Positions 44,421-53,848 are shown, numbered from the stretch's first letter. The stretch: DNA of 64,000 nt from Faecalibacterium sp. An121 (GCF_002160915.1 NZ_NFLM01000011.1:21483-85482), one strand, 5' to 3'. The notes: a model not told the origin generated them from the sequence alone. A program made the numbers and translations.

Positions 44421-45284
44421 ATGCTGGTAAATGCAACTGAAATGCTGATCAAGGCCCGGGACGGCCATTATGGCGTGCCCCAGTTCAACATCAACAACCT
44501 GGAGTGGACCAAGGCGGTCCTGACGGCCTGCCAGGAGACCAAGAGCCCCGTCATCCTGGGCGTGTCCGAGGGCGCCGGCAAGTATATGACCGGCTTCAAG
44601 ACGGTGGCCGCCATGGTCAGCGCCATGGTGGATTCGATGGGCATCACCGTGCCTGTGGCCCTGCACCTGGACCATGGCACCTATGAGGGCTGCAAGGCCT
44701 GCATCGAGGCCGGCTTCTCCTCCATCATGTTCGACGGCAGCCACTATCCCATCGAGGAGAACGTTGCCAAGACCAAGGAGCTGGTGGCTCTGGCCCATGA
44801 GCACGGCATGTCCATCGAGGCCGAGGTCGGCTCCATCGGCGGCGTCGAGGACGGCGTCGTGGGCACCGGTGAGATCGCCGACCCCGCCGAGTGCGCCCGC
44901 ATCACCGAGCTGGGCATCGACTTCCTGGCGGCCGGCATCGGCAACATCCACGGCGTCTACCCCGCCAACTGGAAGGGCCTGGACTTTGAGGCTCTGGACC
45001 GCATCCACAAGGCTACCAACAACATCCCCCTGGTGCTGCACGGCGGCACCGGCATCCCCGACGAGATGATCGCCAAGGCCATCAGCCTGGGCGTGTGCAA
45101 GATCAACATCAACACCGAGTGCCAGCTGGTGTTCGCTGAGGCCACCCGCAAGTACATCGAGGCCGGCAAGGATCAGCAGGGCAAGGGCTTCGACCCCCGC
45201 AAGCTGCTGGCTCCCGGCGCACAGGCCATCATCGACAAGTGCAAGGAGAAGATCGAGCTGTTCGGCTGCGCCGGCAAGGGCTGA
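44421..45284 (+). CDS. fba: Class II fructose-bisphosphate aldolase
   Basis: A 287-residue zinc-dependent aldolase cleaving fructose-1,6-bisphosphate. Start ATG 44421 follows GGAGG. The class II signature appears as VALHLDHGTYEGCKACI (Zn-ligand His and catalytic Asp), then SIEAEVGSIGG, LAAGIGNIHGVY (Zn ligand), VLHGGTGIP and KININTEC, which binds phosphate. Tagatose-bisphosphate or related aldolases share these motifs, but length and isolation from tagatose genes favour the glycolytic role. Strongly biased codons and its own promoter and terminator suggest high expression. Confidence 0.95.
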   Translation: MLVNATEMLIKARDGHYGVPQFNINNLEWTKAVLTACQETKSPVILGVSEGAGKYMTGFKTVAAMVSAMVDSMGITVPVALHLDHGTYEGCKACIEAGFSSIMFDGSHYPIEENVAKTKELVALAHEHGMSIEAEVGSIGGVEDGVVGTGEIADPAECARITELGIDFLAAGIGNIHGVYPANWKGLDFEALDRIHKATNNIPLVLHGGTGIPDEMIAKAISLGVCKININTECQLVFAEATRKYIEAGKDQQGKGFDPRKLLAPGAQAIIDKCKEKIELFGCAGKG

Positions 45285-45319
45285 TCGCCTCCCCCACCGC
45301 ATAAAGTCCTGAAAAAATA

Positions 45320-45361
45320 CCCCGCCGCTTCCGGTCCGTACCGAAAGCGGCGGGGCTTTTT
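45320..45361 (+). terminator. Intrinsic terminator of fba
   Basis: An 11-bp stem CCCCGCCGCTT/AAGCGGCGGGG (45320-45330 with 45345-45355), then CTTTTTG. Confidence 0.85.
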
Positions 45362-45392
45362 GCTGCGATCCGTTGCCGGCGGGCTCTGCCGT

Positions 45393-46340
45393 TCAGGCCG
45401 GCTCCGCGATGGTAAAGGTGCGGCTGATGTTCTGGGTGGTGTAGTTGCCTCCCACCACCGCCGTCTGCACATAGCGGCCCGGCTCGGTGGGAACTTCATT
45501 GCTGCTGGAGGCAAACAGGCCGTTGAACAGCCCGTCCGTCCGGCGGTAGGTGTAGGTGACCACGGGGTTTTGCACCACGGCGCCGTCCACTTCCACCACT
45601 GCGGCAAAGTTGAAGTTCCGGGCCTCCTCGGCGGTCATCGTCTCGGGGGTCTCCTGGGCCCAGTACTGCCGCACGCCCTCGCTCTTCTGGGCCACCTTGA
45701 AGATGGCCAGGCCCCCGGTGTTCATATCCCCGCGGCTGAGGGTGACGGCGCCCGCCACATAGTTGCCCGCATCCACAGGCTGCTCGTCCAGATAGATGTG
45801 GGTGACAAGCCCCTCGGGCAGATAGCGGCGGATGAGGGTGAGGACGTCGTTCATCCCGTTCACCACGTCGGTCAGGGCCGGGGCGTAGTATTGCAGGATC
45901 TCCATCAGGGCGGTCAGTTCCTCGGCCACCCGCAGCAGTACGGTGACGTCGTTGCCGTCGATCAGCTGCTTGAGGTAGCGGTAGAGGTTGAAGTCCCGGG
46001 TGTTGGCGGGGTCTGCCGACATCGAGGCCGGCAGGGGGATCAGCTCCAGCAGGATGCGTACCTTTTCAGGCAGCAGCAGGGTGACGAACCCTTTGGCCTG
46101 GCCGCTGATGCCAAGCACCACAGCGATGTATTGGGTGTCCTCGGGGGTGGCCCGGATGGTCACGTTCACCGGCGAGCCGTAAACGGCGTTGTCGGTGGCT
46201 TCGATCCGAATGGCCACCAGGGCGTTGTCCTCCTGCACCCCCAAAGCCTGGGGGGCAGGGGCCGCCGCCAGCGCAGGGGCTGCCGCGGTGCAGGTCATGA
46301 CCACGGCCATGGCCAGGGCGGCGATCCGTTTTTTCAGCAT
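45393..46340 (-). CDS. Secreted protein of unknown function
   Basis: A 315-residue exported protein from ATG 46340 after AAGGAGGG. A Sec signal peptide ends near AAAPALAAA (~residue 27). The mature part starts with a beta-rich stretch (ALVAIRIEATDNAVYGSPVN, VNVTIRATPEDTQYIAVVLG), has a helical centre (ILLELIPLP to LIRRYLPEG), and ends with an Ig-like/MBG-type strand set (EPGRYVQTAVVGGNYTTQNI). No catalytic motif, anchor or LPXTG was seen. It is possibly a cell-surface or matrix protein. No family is recognised with confidence. Convergent with fba. Confidence 0.6.
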   Translation of the reverse strand: MLKKRIAALAMAVVMTCTAAAPALAAAPAPQALGVQEDNALVAIRIEATDNAVYGSPVNVTIRATPEDTQYIAVVLGISGQAKGFVTLLLPEKVRILLELIPLPASMSADPANTRDFNLYRYLKQLIDGNDVTVLLRVAEELTALMEILQYYAPALTDVVNGMNDVLTLIRRYLPEGLVTHIYLDEQPVDAGNYVAGAVTLSRGDMNTGGLAIFKVAQKSEGVRQYWAQETPETMTAEEARNFNFAAVVEVDGAVVQNPVVTYTYRRTDGLFNGLFASSSNEVPTEPGRYVQTAVVGGNYTTQNISRTFTIAEPA

Positions 46341-46429
46341 GGATATCCCTCCTTGCAAAGTCCATTTTTGTGGGTGGCGTGCCCCGCCTTTATTGTACCG
46401 GAAAGCTGGTTTGGGGTCAATGACCGCAT

Positions 46430-47827
46430 TCAGCTGCGGCTCAGCTGGGGGCCCTGGGCGGTATCCTTGACCGTCCACCCCTTGGCCGCGATCTCGGCCC
46501 GCAGCGCGTCGGCGGTGGCCCAGTCTTTGGCCTTCTTGGCGGCGGCGCGCTTTTCCACCAGCTCCATCACGTCGGCGGGCACCTCGTCCTTTTTGCGGTT
46601 GTACAGCAGGCCCAGCACGCCGGCCAGCTCGTCAAAGACGGCGGCTGCCTGCTCCAGGGCCTCTTTGGTGGATGCGGCCGACAGGGTGTTGATCTCCTTG
46701 ACCAGGTCAAAGAGGGCGGCCAGGGCGTCGGGGGTGTTGAGGTCGTCGTCCATGGCGGCGCAGAACTTGCTGCGGGCCTCGCCGGCCTTCTCCTTCAGGG
46801 CCTCGTCGGCGCCAAAGCTGCCCTGCCCCAGCACAAAGTCCAGGTTCTCGCGGCAGGTGTACAGGCGCTCCAGGCTGTTCTTGCAGCTCTCGATCAGCTC
46901 CACGGTGTAGTTCAGGGGCATCCGGTAGCCGGCGGTCAGCATGAAGTAGCGGATGGGCTCATAGCCGTACACCTGGGCCACGTCCCGCACGGTGAAGAAG
47001 TTGTGGAGGCTCTTGGACATCTTCTGGTTGTCCACGTTGATGAAGCCGTTGTGCATCCAGTAGCGGGCAAAGGTGCAGCCGTTGGCGCACTCGCTCTGGG
47101 CGATCTCGTTCTCATGGTGGGGGAAGATCAGGTCCTGGCCGCCGCAGTGCAGGTCGATGGTCTTGCCCAGATGGGTGCGGCTCATGGCGCTGCACTCGAT
47201 GTGCCAGCCGGGACGGCCGGGGCCGTAGGGGCTGTCCCAGGCGGGCTCGCCGGGCTTGGCCGCCTTCCACACCGCAAAGTCGGCGGGGTCCTCTTTCAGG
47301 TCGTCGTCCATCTGGCTGCGCAGGGCGCGGTTGCCGCTCTCCAGATCGTCCAGGTTGAGATGGCTCAGCTTGCCGTAGCCCGCGTCGCTGCGGACCCGGA
47401 AATAGACATCCCCGTTGCGGGCCACATAGGCGTGGCCGCCGGCGATCAGGTCGGCCACGATGTCCAGGATCTGCTGGATGTGCTCGGTGGCCCGGGGCTG
47501 GACGGTGGGGGGCAGGCAGTTCAGGCCGGCCGCGTCCTTTTTGTACTCGGCCTCAAAGCGCTGGGCCACCTGCTGCATGGTGGTGCCCTCCTCCTGGGCC
47601 CGGGCGATCAGCTTGTCGTCGATGTCGGTGATGTTGGACACATAGATCACCTTGTTGCCCCGGTATTCCAGATAGCGGCGCAGGGTGTCAAAGACGATCA
47701 GGGGCCGGGCGTTGCCGATGTGGATGTAATTGTAAACGGTGGGACCGCAGACATAGATGCGGTACACCCCCGGCTGCTGGGGGACGAACTCCTCTTTTTG
47801 CCGGGTGAGGGTATTGAAAATCTGCAT
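46430..47827 (-). CDS. cysS: Cysteinyl-tRNA synthetase
   Basis: A 465-residue class I synthetase charging tRNA-Cys. Start ATG 47827 follows AAGGAGAG. HIGH-type motif YIHIGNARP follows the zinc-ligand Cys in [10 protein letters not shown]. Other zinc ligands lie in WHIECSAM and [11 protein letters not shown], and the KMSKS loop is intact ([10 protein letters not shown]). The C-terminal helical anticodon-binding region ends with a Lys-rich segment. Monocistronic. Confidence 0.97.
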   Translation of the reverse strand: MQIFNTLTRQKEEFVPQQPGVYRIYVCGPTVYNYIHIGNARPLIVFDTLRRYLEYRGNKVIYVSNITDIDDKLIARAQEEGTTMQQVAQRFEAEYKKDAAGLNCLPPTVQPRATEHIQQILDIVADLIAGGHAYVARNGDVYFRVRSDAGYGKLSHLNLDDLESGNRALRSQMDDDLKEDPADFAVWKAAKPGEPAWDSPYGPGRPGWHIECSAMSRTHLGKTIDLHCGGQDLIFPHHENEIAQSECANGCTFARYWMHNGFINVDNQKMSKSLHNFFTVRDVAQVYGYEPIRYFMLTAGYRMPLNYTVELIESCKNSLERLYTCRENLDFVLGQGSFGADEALKEKAGEARSKFCAAMDDDLNTPDALAALFDLVKEINTLSAASTKEALEQAAAVFDELAGVLGLLYNRKKDEVPADVMELVEKRAAAKKAKDWATADALRAEIAAKGWTVKDTAQGPQLSRS

Positions 47828-47996
47828 GGCAGCTCTCTCCTTACTTGTATTGCGCGTGACGGTTGTTTCTATTATACCGCCGCCGGGCCCCGCTTGCAAC
47901 CCTGCCTCTTTACAATCCGGCTTTCTTGTGCGATAATTTATCCTGTCATGGGGCGCCGGTGCGCGGCGCCCACCGCATGAAAAAGGGGAAAGTATC

Positions 47997-49010
47997 ATGA
48001 GCAACATCATTCTGCCTGCGGGCTACAAGCCCGCCCTCAACCTGTACGACACCCAGCGGGCCATCGGCACGGTCAAGCGGCTGTTTGCCGACACCCTGTG
48101 CGCCACGCTGAATCTGCACCGGGTGTCCGCGCCTCTGTTCCTGGAGGCCTCCACCGGCCTCAACGACGACCTGAACGGCGTGGAGCGGAAGGTGGCCTTC
48201 GATCTGCGCGACACCGGCATCACCGCCGAGGTGGTGCAGTCCCTGGCCAAGTGGAAGCGCAAGGCCCTGAAGGACTACGACTTCCATGTGGGCAAGGGCC
48301 TGTACTGCGACATGAACGCCATCCGCCGGGACGAGGAGCTGGACAACCTCCACTCGGTGTATGTGGACCAGTGGGACTGGGAGAAGGTCATCCGGGAGGA
48401 GGACCGCAACACGGACTATCTCAAGAGCGTGGTGCGGGCCATCGTGTCGGCGGTGTGCGCCACCGAGATGAACCTTCACGCCATGTTCCCCCAGCTGCAG
48501 GAGCTGCCTTTGCACAGCCCCAACGTCACCTTCCTCACCAGCCAGGAGCTGGAGGACCTGTACCCCGGCCTGACCCCCAAAGAGCGGGAGAACGCCTTCG
48601 TCAAAGAGCACGGCACCACCTTCCTGATGCAGATCGGCCACAAGCTGCGCAGCGGCAAGCCCCATGACGGCCGCGCCCCCGACTACGACGACTGGGACCT
48701 GAACGGCGATTTGCTGTTCTGGAACGATCCGCTGGCCTGCAGCTACGAGCTGAGCAGCATGGGCATCCGGGTCAGCCCCGAAAGCCTGGACCGCCAGCTG
48801 ACCGAGGCCGGCTGCGACGACCGCCGCTCCCTGCCCTTCCACAAGGCGCTGCTGGCGGGCGAGCTGCCCTACACCATCGGCGGCGGCATCGGCCAGAGCC
48901 GCCTGTGCATGCTGCTCCTGGGCAGCGCCCACATCGGCGAGGTCCAGGCTTCGGTCTGGGACGCCGCCACCCGCGACGCCTGCGCCAAAGCCGGCATCCC
49001 CCTGCTGTAA
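47997..49010 (+). CDS. asnA: Aspartate-ammonia ligase
   Basis: A 337-residue AsnA forming asparagine from aspartate, ammonia and ATP. ATG 47997 follows AAAAGGGGA. Diagnostic segments are YKPALNLYDTQRAIGTVKR, LNDDLNGVERKV, DFHVGKGLYCDMNAIRRDE, SVYVDQWDWEKVI and GGGIGQSRLCMLLLG with the class II synthetase-like Arg. Length matches E. coli AsnA. It has its own terminator. Confidence 0.96.
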   Translation: MSNIILPAGYKPALNLYDTQRAIGTVKRLFADTLCATLNLHRVSAPLFLEASTGLNDDLNGVERKVAFDLRDTGITAEVVQSLAKWKRKALKDYDFHVGKGLYCDMNAIRRDEELDNLHSVYVDQWDWEKVIREEDRNTDYLKSVVRAIVSAVCATEMNLHAMFPQLQELPLHSPNVTFLTSQELEDLYPGLTPKERENAFVKEHGTTFLMQIGHKLRSGKPHDGRAPDYDDWDLNGDLLFWNDPLACSYELSSMGIRVSPESLDRQLTEAGCDDRRSLPFHKALLAGELPYTIGGGIGQSRLCMLLLGSAHIGEVQASVWDAATRDACAKAGIPLL

Positions 49011-49031
49011 CGCCACAGACCTTCCATACAG

Positions 49032-49069
49032 AAGGGCCTGCCCTCGAAAAACGGGGGCAGGCCCTTTTT
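49032..49069 (+). terminator. Intrinsic terminator of asnA
   Basis: A 12-bp stem AAGGGCCTGCCC/GGGCAGGCCCTT (49032-49043 with 49055-49066), ending in TTTTTG. Confidence 0.88.
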
Positions 49070-49073
49070 GCTT

Positions 49074-49283
49074 TTATCCTTCTTCGGGCGCGTCCTCGGA
49101 AAACAGCCCCGGGATGCCGCACAGAGCGGCCGCCCCCACCGCCGTAAAGACGATGCGGGACCACAGGGAGCTGCTGCCGCCCAGCAGCCAGCCCACGAAA
49201 TCGAACTGGAACAGCCCCACCAGCCCCCAGTTGATGCCCCCGATGATCATCAGGCAGAGGCATATCTTATAAAAGGTCTGCAC
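49074..49283 (-). CDS. DUF378 family small membrane protein
   Basis: 69 residues from GTG 49283, preceded eight bases upstream by GGAAGGGGG. Two or three hydrophobic helices carry the DUF378 pattern LCLMIIGGINWGLVGLFQFD and the segment IVFTAVGAAALCGI. The function of these small membrane proteins is unknown. The ribosome site forms the 3' arm of the terminator-like hairpin that ends the DUF711 transcript, so it is made only from readthrough or after the hairpin is opened. Confidence 0.75.
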   Translation of the reverse strand: MQTFYKICLCLMIIGGINWGLVGLFQFDFVGWLLGGSSSLWSRIVFTAVGAAALCGIPGLFSEDAPEEG

Positions 49284-49330
49284 AAAAAAGACCCCCTTCC
49301 TGTGGACATTCTGCCCAGGGGGAAGGGGGG
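49284..49330 (-). terminator. Terminator of the ACT-DUF711 operon containing the DUF378 ribosome site
   Basis: A 9-bp stem CCCCCTTCC/GGAAGGGGG (49292-49300 with 49321-49329), followed on the minus strand by TCTTTTTT. The downstream arm GGAAGGGGG is also the only ribosome site for the GTG at 49283. Confidence 0.7.
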
Positions 49331-49339
49331 TTATGCATC

Positions 49340-50707
49340 TCAGTTCTTGAGGGACTGCATGGGGGCGGGCAGGCGGCCGCCCCGGTTGATGAACACCGAG
49401 GGGTCGCCCTGGTTCACCGGCATGATGGGGCCATAGCCCAGCAGGCCGCCGAAGTCCAGCTTCTCGCCGGCCTTGCGGCCGATGGCGGGGATCACACGCA
49501 CGGCGGTGGTCTTGGAGTTGACCATGCCGATGGCGGCCTCGTCGGCGATCAGGCCGCTGATCACCGAGGCGGGGGTATCCCCCGGGATGATGACCATATC
49601 GATACCCACGCTGCACACGGCGGTCATGGCCTCCAGCTTCTCGATGGTCAGACAGCCGGTCTCGGCGGCGTGGATCATCCCCGCGTCCTCACTGACCGGG
49701 ATGAAGGCGCCCGACAGGCCGCCCACATGGTTGGACGCCATGACGCCGCCCTTCTTCACTGCGTCGTTCAGCAGGGCCAGGCAGGCGGTGGTGCCGCAGC
49801 AGCCGCAGGTCTCCAGACCCATCTCCTCCAGGATGTTGGCCACGCTGTCCCCGATGGCCGGGGTGGGCGCCAGGGAGAGGTCGATGATGCCGGCAGGCAC
49901 GCCCAGCTCCCGGGAGACGAGGTTGGCCACCAGCTGGCCCACCCGCGTGATCTTGAAGGCGGTGCGCTTGACCAGGCTGGCCACCTCGTCGATGGGGGCA
50001 TCCTTGGGCAGGCGGGCCAGGGCGGCGCGGACCGCGCCGGGGCCCGAGACGCCCACATGGATCTCACAGTCGGGCTCGCCCGCGCCGTGGAAGGCGCCCG
50101 CCATAAAGGGGTTGTCCTCGGGGGCGTTGCAGAACACCACCAGCTTGGCCGCGCCGATGCACTGACGGTCTGCGGTCATCTCGGCCGTCTTGCGGATGGC
50201 CTGGCCCATCAGCTTGATGGCGTCCATGTTCAGGCCCGCCTTGGTGGCGCCTATGTTCACCGAACTGCATACGATGTCGGTCTGGGCCAGGGCACGGGGG
50301 ATGGACTGGATCAGCCGCTTGTCCCCTGCCGAAAAGCCCTTGTGCACCAGGGCGGTATAGCCGCCCACAAAGTTGACCCCCACCGCCTTGCCGGCGGCGT
50401 CCAGGGTCTTGGCGAAATCCACCGGGTCGGCGTCGGGGCAGGCGCCCAGCAGCATGGCGATGGGCGTGACGCTGATCCGCTTGTTGATGATGGGGATGCC
50501 GTACTCCGTGGCGATGGACTCCACGGTGGGCACCAGCTTGGCGGCCCGGGTGGTGATCTTGCGGTAGATCTTCTCGCAGGCCCGGGCGGGGTCCGGGTCG
50601 ATGCAGTCCAGCAGGCTGATGCCCATGGTCACGGTGCGGACATCCAGGTTTTCCTGGGTGAACATCTCGATGGTCTCAAGGATGTCCCCGGTATTGAACA
50701 TACTCAT
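49340..50707 (-). CDS. DUF711/UPF0210 PFL-family protein
   Basis: A 455-residue cytosolic protein, ATG 50707 after GGAGGGG. It matches the UPF0210 family, predicted to share the glycyl-radical-enzyme-like PFL barrel fold but without a visible Gly-radical motif. Recognisable parts are [55 protein letters not shown] and [20 protein letters not shown]. It is universally paired with the small ACT-domain protein encoded 14 bases upstream. The pair may sense amino acids or take part in one-carbon or redox metabolism. The function is not established. Confidence 0.85.
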   Translation of the reverse strand: MSMFNTGDILETIEMFTQENLDVRTVTMGISLLDCIDPDPARACEKIYRKITTRAAKLVPTVESIATEYGIPIINKRISVTPIAMLLGACPDADPVDFAKTLDAAGKAVGVNFVGGYTALVHKGFSAGDKRLIQSIPRALAQTDIVCSSVNIGATKAGLNMDAIKLMGQAIRKTAEMTADRQCIGAAKLVVFCNAPEDNPFMAGAFHGAGEPDCEIHVGVSGPGAVRAALARLPKDAPIDEVASLVKRTAFKITRVGQLVANLVSRELGVPAGIIDLSLAPTPAIGDSVANILEEMGLETCGCCGTTACLALLNDAVKKGGVMASNHVGGLSGAFIPVSEDAGMIHAAETGCLTIEKLEAMTAVCSVGIDMVIIPGDTPASVISGLIADEAAIGMVNSKTTAVRVIPAIGRKAGEKLDFGGLLGYGPIMPVNQGDPSVFINRGGRLPAPMQSLKN

Positions 50708-50721
50708 GGCAGTCCCCTCCG

Positions 50722-50991
50722 TCAGATGGTGTGCATGGCGTCAAAGACTTCCTGCCGGGTCAGGGTGATCTGCATCCCCATCTCCTGGGCCAGGGCGTCG
50801 ATGGACTCCCGCAGCTCCTCATGGCTGACCGTGCAGGCCGACAGATCCACCAGCATGATCATGGCGAACATCCCCTGCAGGATGCTCTGGGAGATGTCCT
50901 CGATGTTGATGCCCATCTGACTGCACAGGCCCGACACCCGTGCCACCACGCCGACGGTATCTTTGCCCACCACTGTGATAAACGCTTTCAT
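50722..50991 (-). CDS. ACT-domain protein (UPF0237)
   Basis: An 89-residue single ACT domain ([20 protein letters not shown], then the helix and strand ending in [13 protein letters not shown]). ACT domains bind amino acids; in GcvR-like proteins they control glycine metabolism. Its near-invariant partner is the DUF711 gene downstream, which suggests a two-protein regulator or enzyme complex. A promoter with extended -10 (minus strand TATACT at 51077-51082) lies about 85 bases upstream. Confidence 0.9.
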   Translation of the reverse strand: MKAFITVVGKDTVGVVARVSGLCSQMGINIEDISQSILQGMFAMIMLVDLSACTVSHEELRESIDALAQEMGMQITLTRQEVFDAMHTI

Positions 50992-51076
50992 GTTCCTTCC
51001 CTCTCTTCTTTCGGGGCGCGCTTTGGCGGCGCGCCCTGCGCATGGACGGGGGCGTATGCCCCCTTTGGTCTCTTTT

Positions 51077-51085
51077 AGTATAGCA
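51077..51085 (-). promoter_or_regulatory. Promoter of the ACT-DUF711 operon
   Basis: Minus strand TGC-TATACT, an extended -10 (TATACT at 51077-51082). The -35 is weak. Confidence 0.4.
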
Positions 51086-51184
51086 GATTTGCCGAATTTT
51101 GAACACTCCTTTTAGAAAAAAAGGCGAACCGCCCCCCGCCCGGCCCCAAATGCCCCAAAATCAGGTGCATTTGGCCCGGGGGTG

Positions 51185-51193
51185 TGCTATACT
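51185..51193 (+). promoter_or_regulatory. Promoter of the Lrp regulator
   Basis: TGC-TATACT (51185-51193), an extended -10 identical in pattern to those at 43381 and 51077. It is 36 bases before the start codon, with no strong -35. Confidence 0.45.
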
Positions 51194-51228
51194 GTGTGTA
51201 TTCTGTAACAGAGAAGGAGTGCAAAGAT

Positions 51229-51708
51229 ATGGAACAGCTTCTGAGATTACTGGAAAACAACGCCCGCCTGCCCCTGGAGGACATCGCCGTCATGCTGGAT
51301 AAGCCGGTGGCCGAGGTGGCCGCCATGATGGACGAGGCCGCGGCCAAGGGGTACATCAAGGGCTACAAGACCCTGGTGGACTGGGAGAAGGCCGGGGTGG
51401 ACATGGTAGAGGCCGTGATCGAGCTGCACGTCTCCCCCAAAAAGAGCCGCGGCTTTGACGAGATCGCCACCACCATCGCCTCCTTCGACGAGGTGGAGAG
51501 CGTGCTGCTGATGAGCGGCGGCTACGACCTGCAGCTCATCATCAAGGGCAAGACCTTCCAGGAGGTGGCCTTCTTTGTGGCCAAGCGCCTGTCCCCCCTG
51601 GACGACGTGCTGTCCACCGCCACCCACTTTGTGCTGCGCATCTACAAGCGGGAGGGCCGGCTGTACCAGCTGGATGAGATCGACGAAAGAGAGTGTACGG
51701 TACTGTGA
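51229..51708 (+). CDS. Lrp/AsnC family transcriptional regulator
   Basis: A 159-residue regulator. N-terminal winged-helix part is RLLENNARLPLEDIAVMLDK. The C-terminal RAM domain (VEAVIELHVSPKKSRGFDEIA, SVLLMSGGYDLQLIIKGKT) binds amino acids. ATG 51229 follows GAAGGAG. Its stop overlaps the next gene's ATG (TGATG), so it is translationally linked to an aminotransferase, a likely target of its amino-acid sensing. Confidence 0.9.
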   Translation: MEQLLRLLENNARLPLEDIAVMLDKPVAEVAAMMDEAAAKGYIKGYKTLVDWEKAGVDMVEAVIELHVSPKKSRGFDEIATTIASFDEVESVLLMSGGYDLQLIIKGKTFQEVAFFVAKRLSPLDDVLSTATHFVLRIYKREGRLYQLDEIDERECTVL

Positions 51709-52880
51709 TGGACTACGATAAGCTGATCGCGCCTGCCGCGGCGGCCATGCGCCCGTCCGGCATCCGCAAATTTTTCGATCTGGCCGCCGAGATGCCCGAG
51801 TGCATCAGCCTGGGGGTGGGCGAGCCGGATTTCAAGACCCCCTGGGCCATCCGGGAGGCCGGCATCGAATCGCTGGAGATGGGCCACACCAAATACACCT
51901 CCAACGCCGGTCTGAAGGAGCTGCGGGCCGAGATCTCCCGCTACCTGGAGCGGCGGATGGACCTGCGCTACGACCCCATGCGGGAGATCCTGGTGACGGT
52001 GGGCGGCAGCGAGGCCATCGATATGTGCATCCGCACCCTGGTATCCCCCGGGGACGAGGTGATCATCCCGGAGCCCTGCTTTGTCTGCTATGAGCCCATC
52101 ACCACCCTGTCCGGGGGCGTGCCGGTGCATCTGCGCTGCCGGGCCGAGGACCAGTTCCGCCTGCGGGCCGAGGACCTGCGCCGGGCCATCACCCCCCGCA
52201 CCAAACTGCTCATCCTGCCCTTCCCCAACAACCCCACCGGCGCGGTGATGGAGCGGGAAGACCTGGAGGCCGTGGCCGAGGTGCTGCGGGGCACCGACGT
52301 CATGGTCCTGTCGGACGAGATCTACGCCGAGCTGACCTATGGGCTCCACCGCCATGTCTCCATCGCCTCCCTGCCCGGTATGCGGGAGCGCACGGTGGTG
52401 GTCAACGGTTTTTCCAAGACCTACGCCATGACCGGCTGGCGGCTGGGCTACGCCTGCGGGCCCGAGCCCATCCTGAAGATCATGACCAAGATCCACCAGA
52501 GCGCCATCATGAGCGCCCCCACCACCAGCCAGTACGCCGCCATCGCGGCCCTGCGGGAGTGCGACAATGAGATCGAGCATATGCGCAACGAGTACAATAT
52601 GCGCCGCCGCCTGGTGGTGAAGGGCTTCAACGACCTGGGCCTGACCTGCTTTGAGCCCCAGGGGGCCTTCTATACCTTCCCCTGCATCCAGTCCACCGGC
52701 ATGACCAGCCAGCAGTTCTGCAACGCCCTGCTGGAGGCAAAGCACGTGGCGGTCATCCCCGGCGACGCCTTCGGCAGCTCGGGCGAGGGGTATGTCCGGG
52801 TATCCTACGCCTACTCGGTGGACCACCTGACCGAGGCCCTCAAGCGGATCCGCGCCTTCCTCCAGGAACAGGCGCAGTAA
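51708..52880 (+). CDS. Class I/II aminotransferase
   Basis: A 390-residue fold-type I PLP enzyme. It is read from ATG 51708 overlapping the Lrp stop; GTG codons just upstream are alternatives. The PLP Lys lies in VVNGFSKTYAMTGWRLGYA, and the Asp/Tyr pair in VLSDEIYAELTY, with LPFPNNPTGAV. The sequence resembles PatA-like and aspartate-type aminotransferases that commonly follow Lrp genes in Firmicutes. Substrate unassigned. ispE starts 12 bases after its stop. Confidence 0.88.
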   Translation: MDYDKLIAPAAAAMRPSGIRKFFDLAAEMPECISLGVGEPDFKTPWAIREAGIESLEMGHTKYTSNAGLKELRAEISRYLERRMDLRYDPMREILVTVGGSEAIDMCIRTLVSPGDEVIIPEPCFVCYEPITTLSGGVPVHLRCRAEDQFRLRAEDLRRAITPRTKLLILPFPNNPTGAVMEREDLEAVAEVLRGTDVMVLSDEIYAELTYGLHRHVSIASLPGMRERTVVVNGFSKTYAMTGWRLGYACGPEPILKIMTKIHQSAIMSAPTTSQYAAIAALRECDNEIEHMRNEYNMRRRLVVKGFNDLGLTCFEPQGAFYTFPCIQSTGMTSQQFCNALLEAKHVAVIPGDAFGSSGEGYVRVSYAYSVDHLTEALKRIRAFLQEQAQ

Positions 52881-52892
52881 GGAGGCCCGGCC

Positions 52893-53780
52893 ATGGCATC
52901 CCCCCTTCAAAGCGTCACCGTGCTGGCCCCCGCCAAACTCAACCTGTCTCTGGATGTGGTGGGGCTGCTGCCCGGCGGCTATCACGCCCTGGATATGGTC
53001 ATGCAGGCGGTGGACCTCTACGAGCAGGTCACCATCCGCCGCAGCCAGGACCTGCTGGTGCGGGCCCCCGGCAGCCGTGTGCCCACCGGCCCCAAGAACA
53101 CCGCCTACAAGGCCGCCCTGACCTTTTTCCACTACACCGGGCTTCTGGCCGGAGCCGACATCACCCTGCGCAAGGCCGTGCCGGTGCGGGCCGGCATGGG
53201 GGGCGGCTCGGCAGACGCCGCCGCCGTCCTGGTGGGACTGAACGCCCTGTACGGCGCGCGCCTGTCCATGAGCGAGCTGTGCGCCCTGGGGGCCTCCATC
53301 GGGGCCGACGTTCCCTTTGCCCTGATGGGCGGCACCTGCCGGGTGCAGGGGCTGGGCGATCTGATCCGCGCCCTGCCTCCCTGTCCCGCGTGCTGGTTTG
53401 CGGTCATCATGCCGGGGTACGGCATCTCCACCCCGGCGGCCTTTGCGGCCTATGACCAGGTGGGCAGCCCGACCCATCCCGACTGCGCCGCCCAGGAGGC
53501 AGCCATCCGCGCCGGGGATCTGGCGGGACTGTGCGCCGCCGCAGGCAACGCCCTCGAGACCTGCGCCGGCGGCGCCGACACCGCCTCGCTCAAGGAGGCC
53601 CTGCTTGCCCAGGGGGCCATGGCCGCCCTGATGACAGGCAGCGGCGCGGCTGTGTTCGGCCTGTTCGACAGCCGGCAGAAAGCCCAGGCCGCCGCCCACG
53701 CCCTGGCTGACAGGGGGCGGCAGGTCTTTGCCCTGGGCCTGGACCGGGGCGGCGCCCGCGTCATCCGGACGGGCCGGTAA
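52893..53780 (+). CDS. ispE: 4-diphosphocytidyl-2-C-methyl-D-erythritol kinase
   Basis: A 295-residue GHMP-fold kinase of the MEP isoprenoid route. ATG 52893 follows AAGGAGG. The active-site segments are APAKLNLSLDVVGLLPGGYH near the N-terminus, the ATP loop VPVRAGMGGGSADAAAVLVG, IGADVPFALMGGTC with catalytic Asp, and MTGSGAAVFGLF at the C-terminal glycine-rich motif. It follows the aminotransferase gene. spoIIR downstream has its own control signals. Confidence 0.95.
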   Translation: MASPLQSVTVLAPAKLNLSLDVVGLLPGGYHALDMVMQAVDLYEQVTIRRSQDLLVRAPGSRVPTGPKNTAYKAALTFFHYTGLLAGADITLRKAVPVRAGMGGGSADAAAVLVGLNALYGARLSMSELCALGASIGADVPFALMGGTCRVQGLGDLIRALPPCPACWFAVIMPGYGISTPAAFAAYDQVGSPTHPDCAAQEAAIRAGDLAGLCAAAGNALETCAGGADTASLKEALLAQGAMAALMTGSGAAVFGLFDSRQKAQAAAHALADRGRQVFALGLDRGGARVIRTGR

Positions 53781-53785
53781 AAATT

Positions 53786-53846
53786 GCATAAAGCCCCTGC
53801 GGCAGGCCCATACTTCGGTCAGTTCAAACCGAAAGGGGCCTGCCGC
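53786..53846 (+). promoter_or_regulatory. spoIIR leader: sigma-G/F-like promoter and ribosome-site hairpin
   Basis: GCATA (53786-53790), 18-bp spacer, CATACTT (53809-53815) resembles the forespore sigma consensus (GHATR-N18-CATWHTA, one mismatch). An 11-bp stem GCGGCAGGCCC/GGGCCTGCCGC (53799-53809 with 53836-53846), with an inner TTCGGT/ACCGAA pair, ends two bases before the ATG and includes most of the GGGG ribosome site (AAAGGGG, 53832-53838). Confidence 0.45.
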
Positions 53847-53848
53847 TT

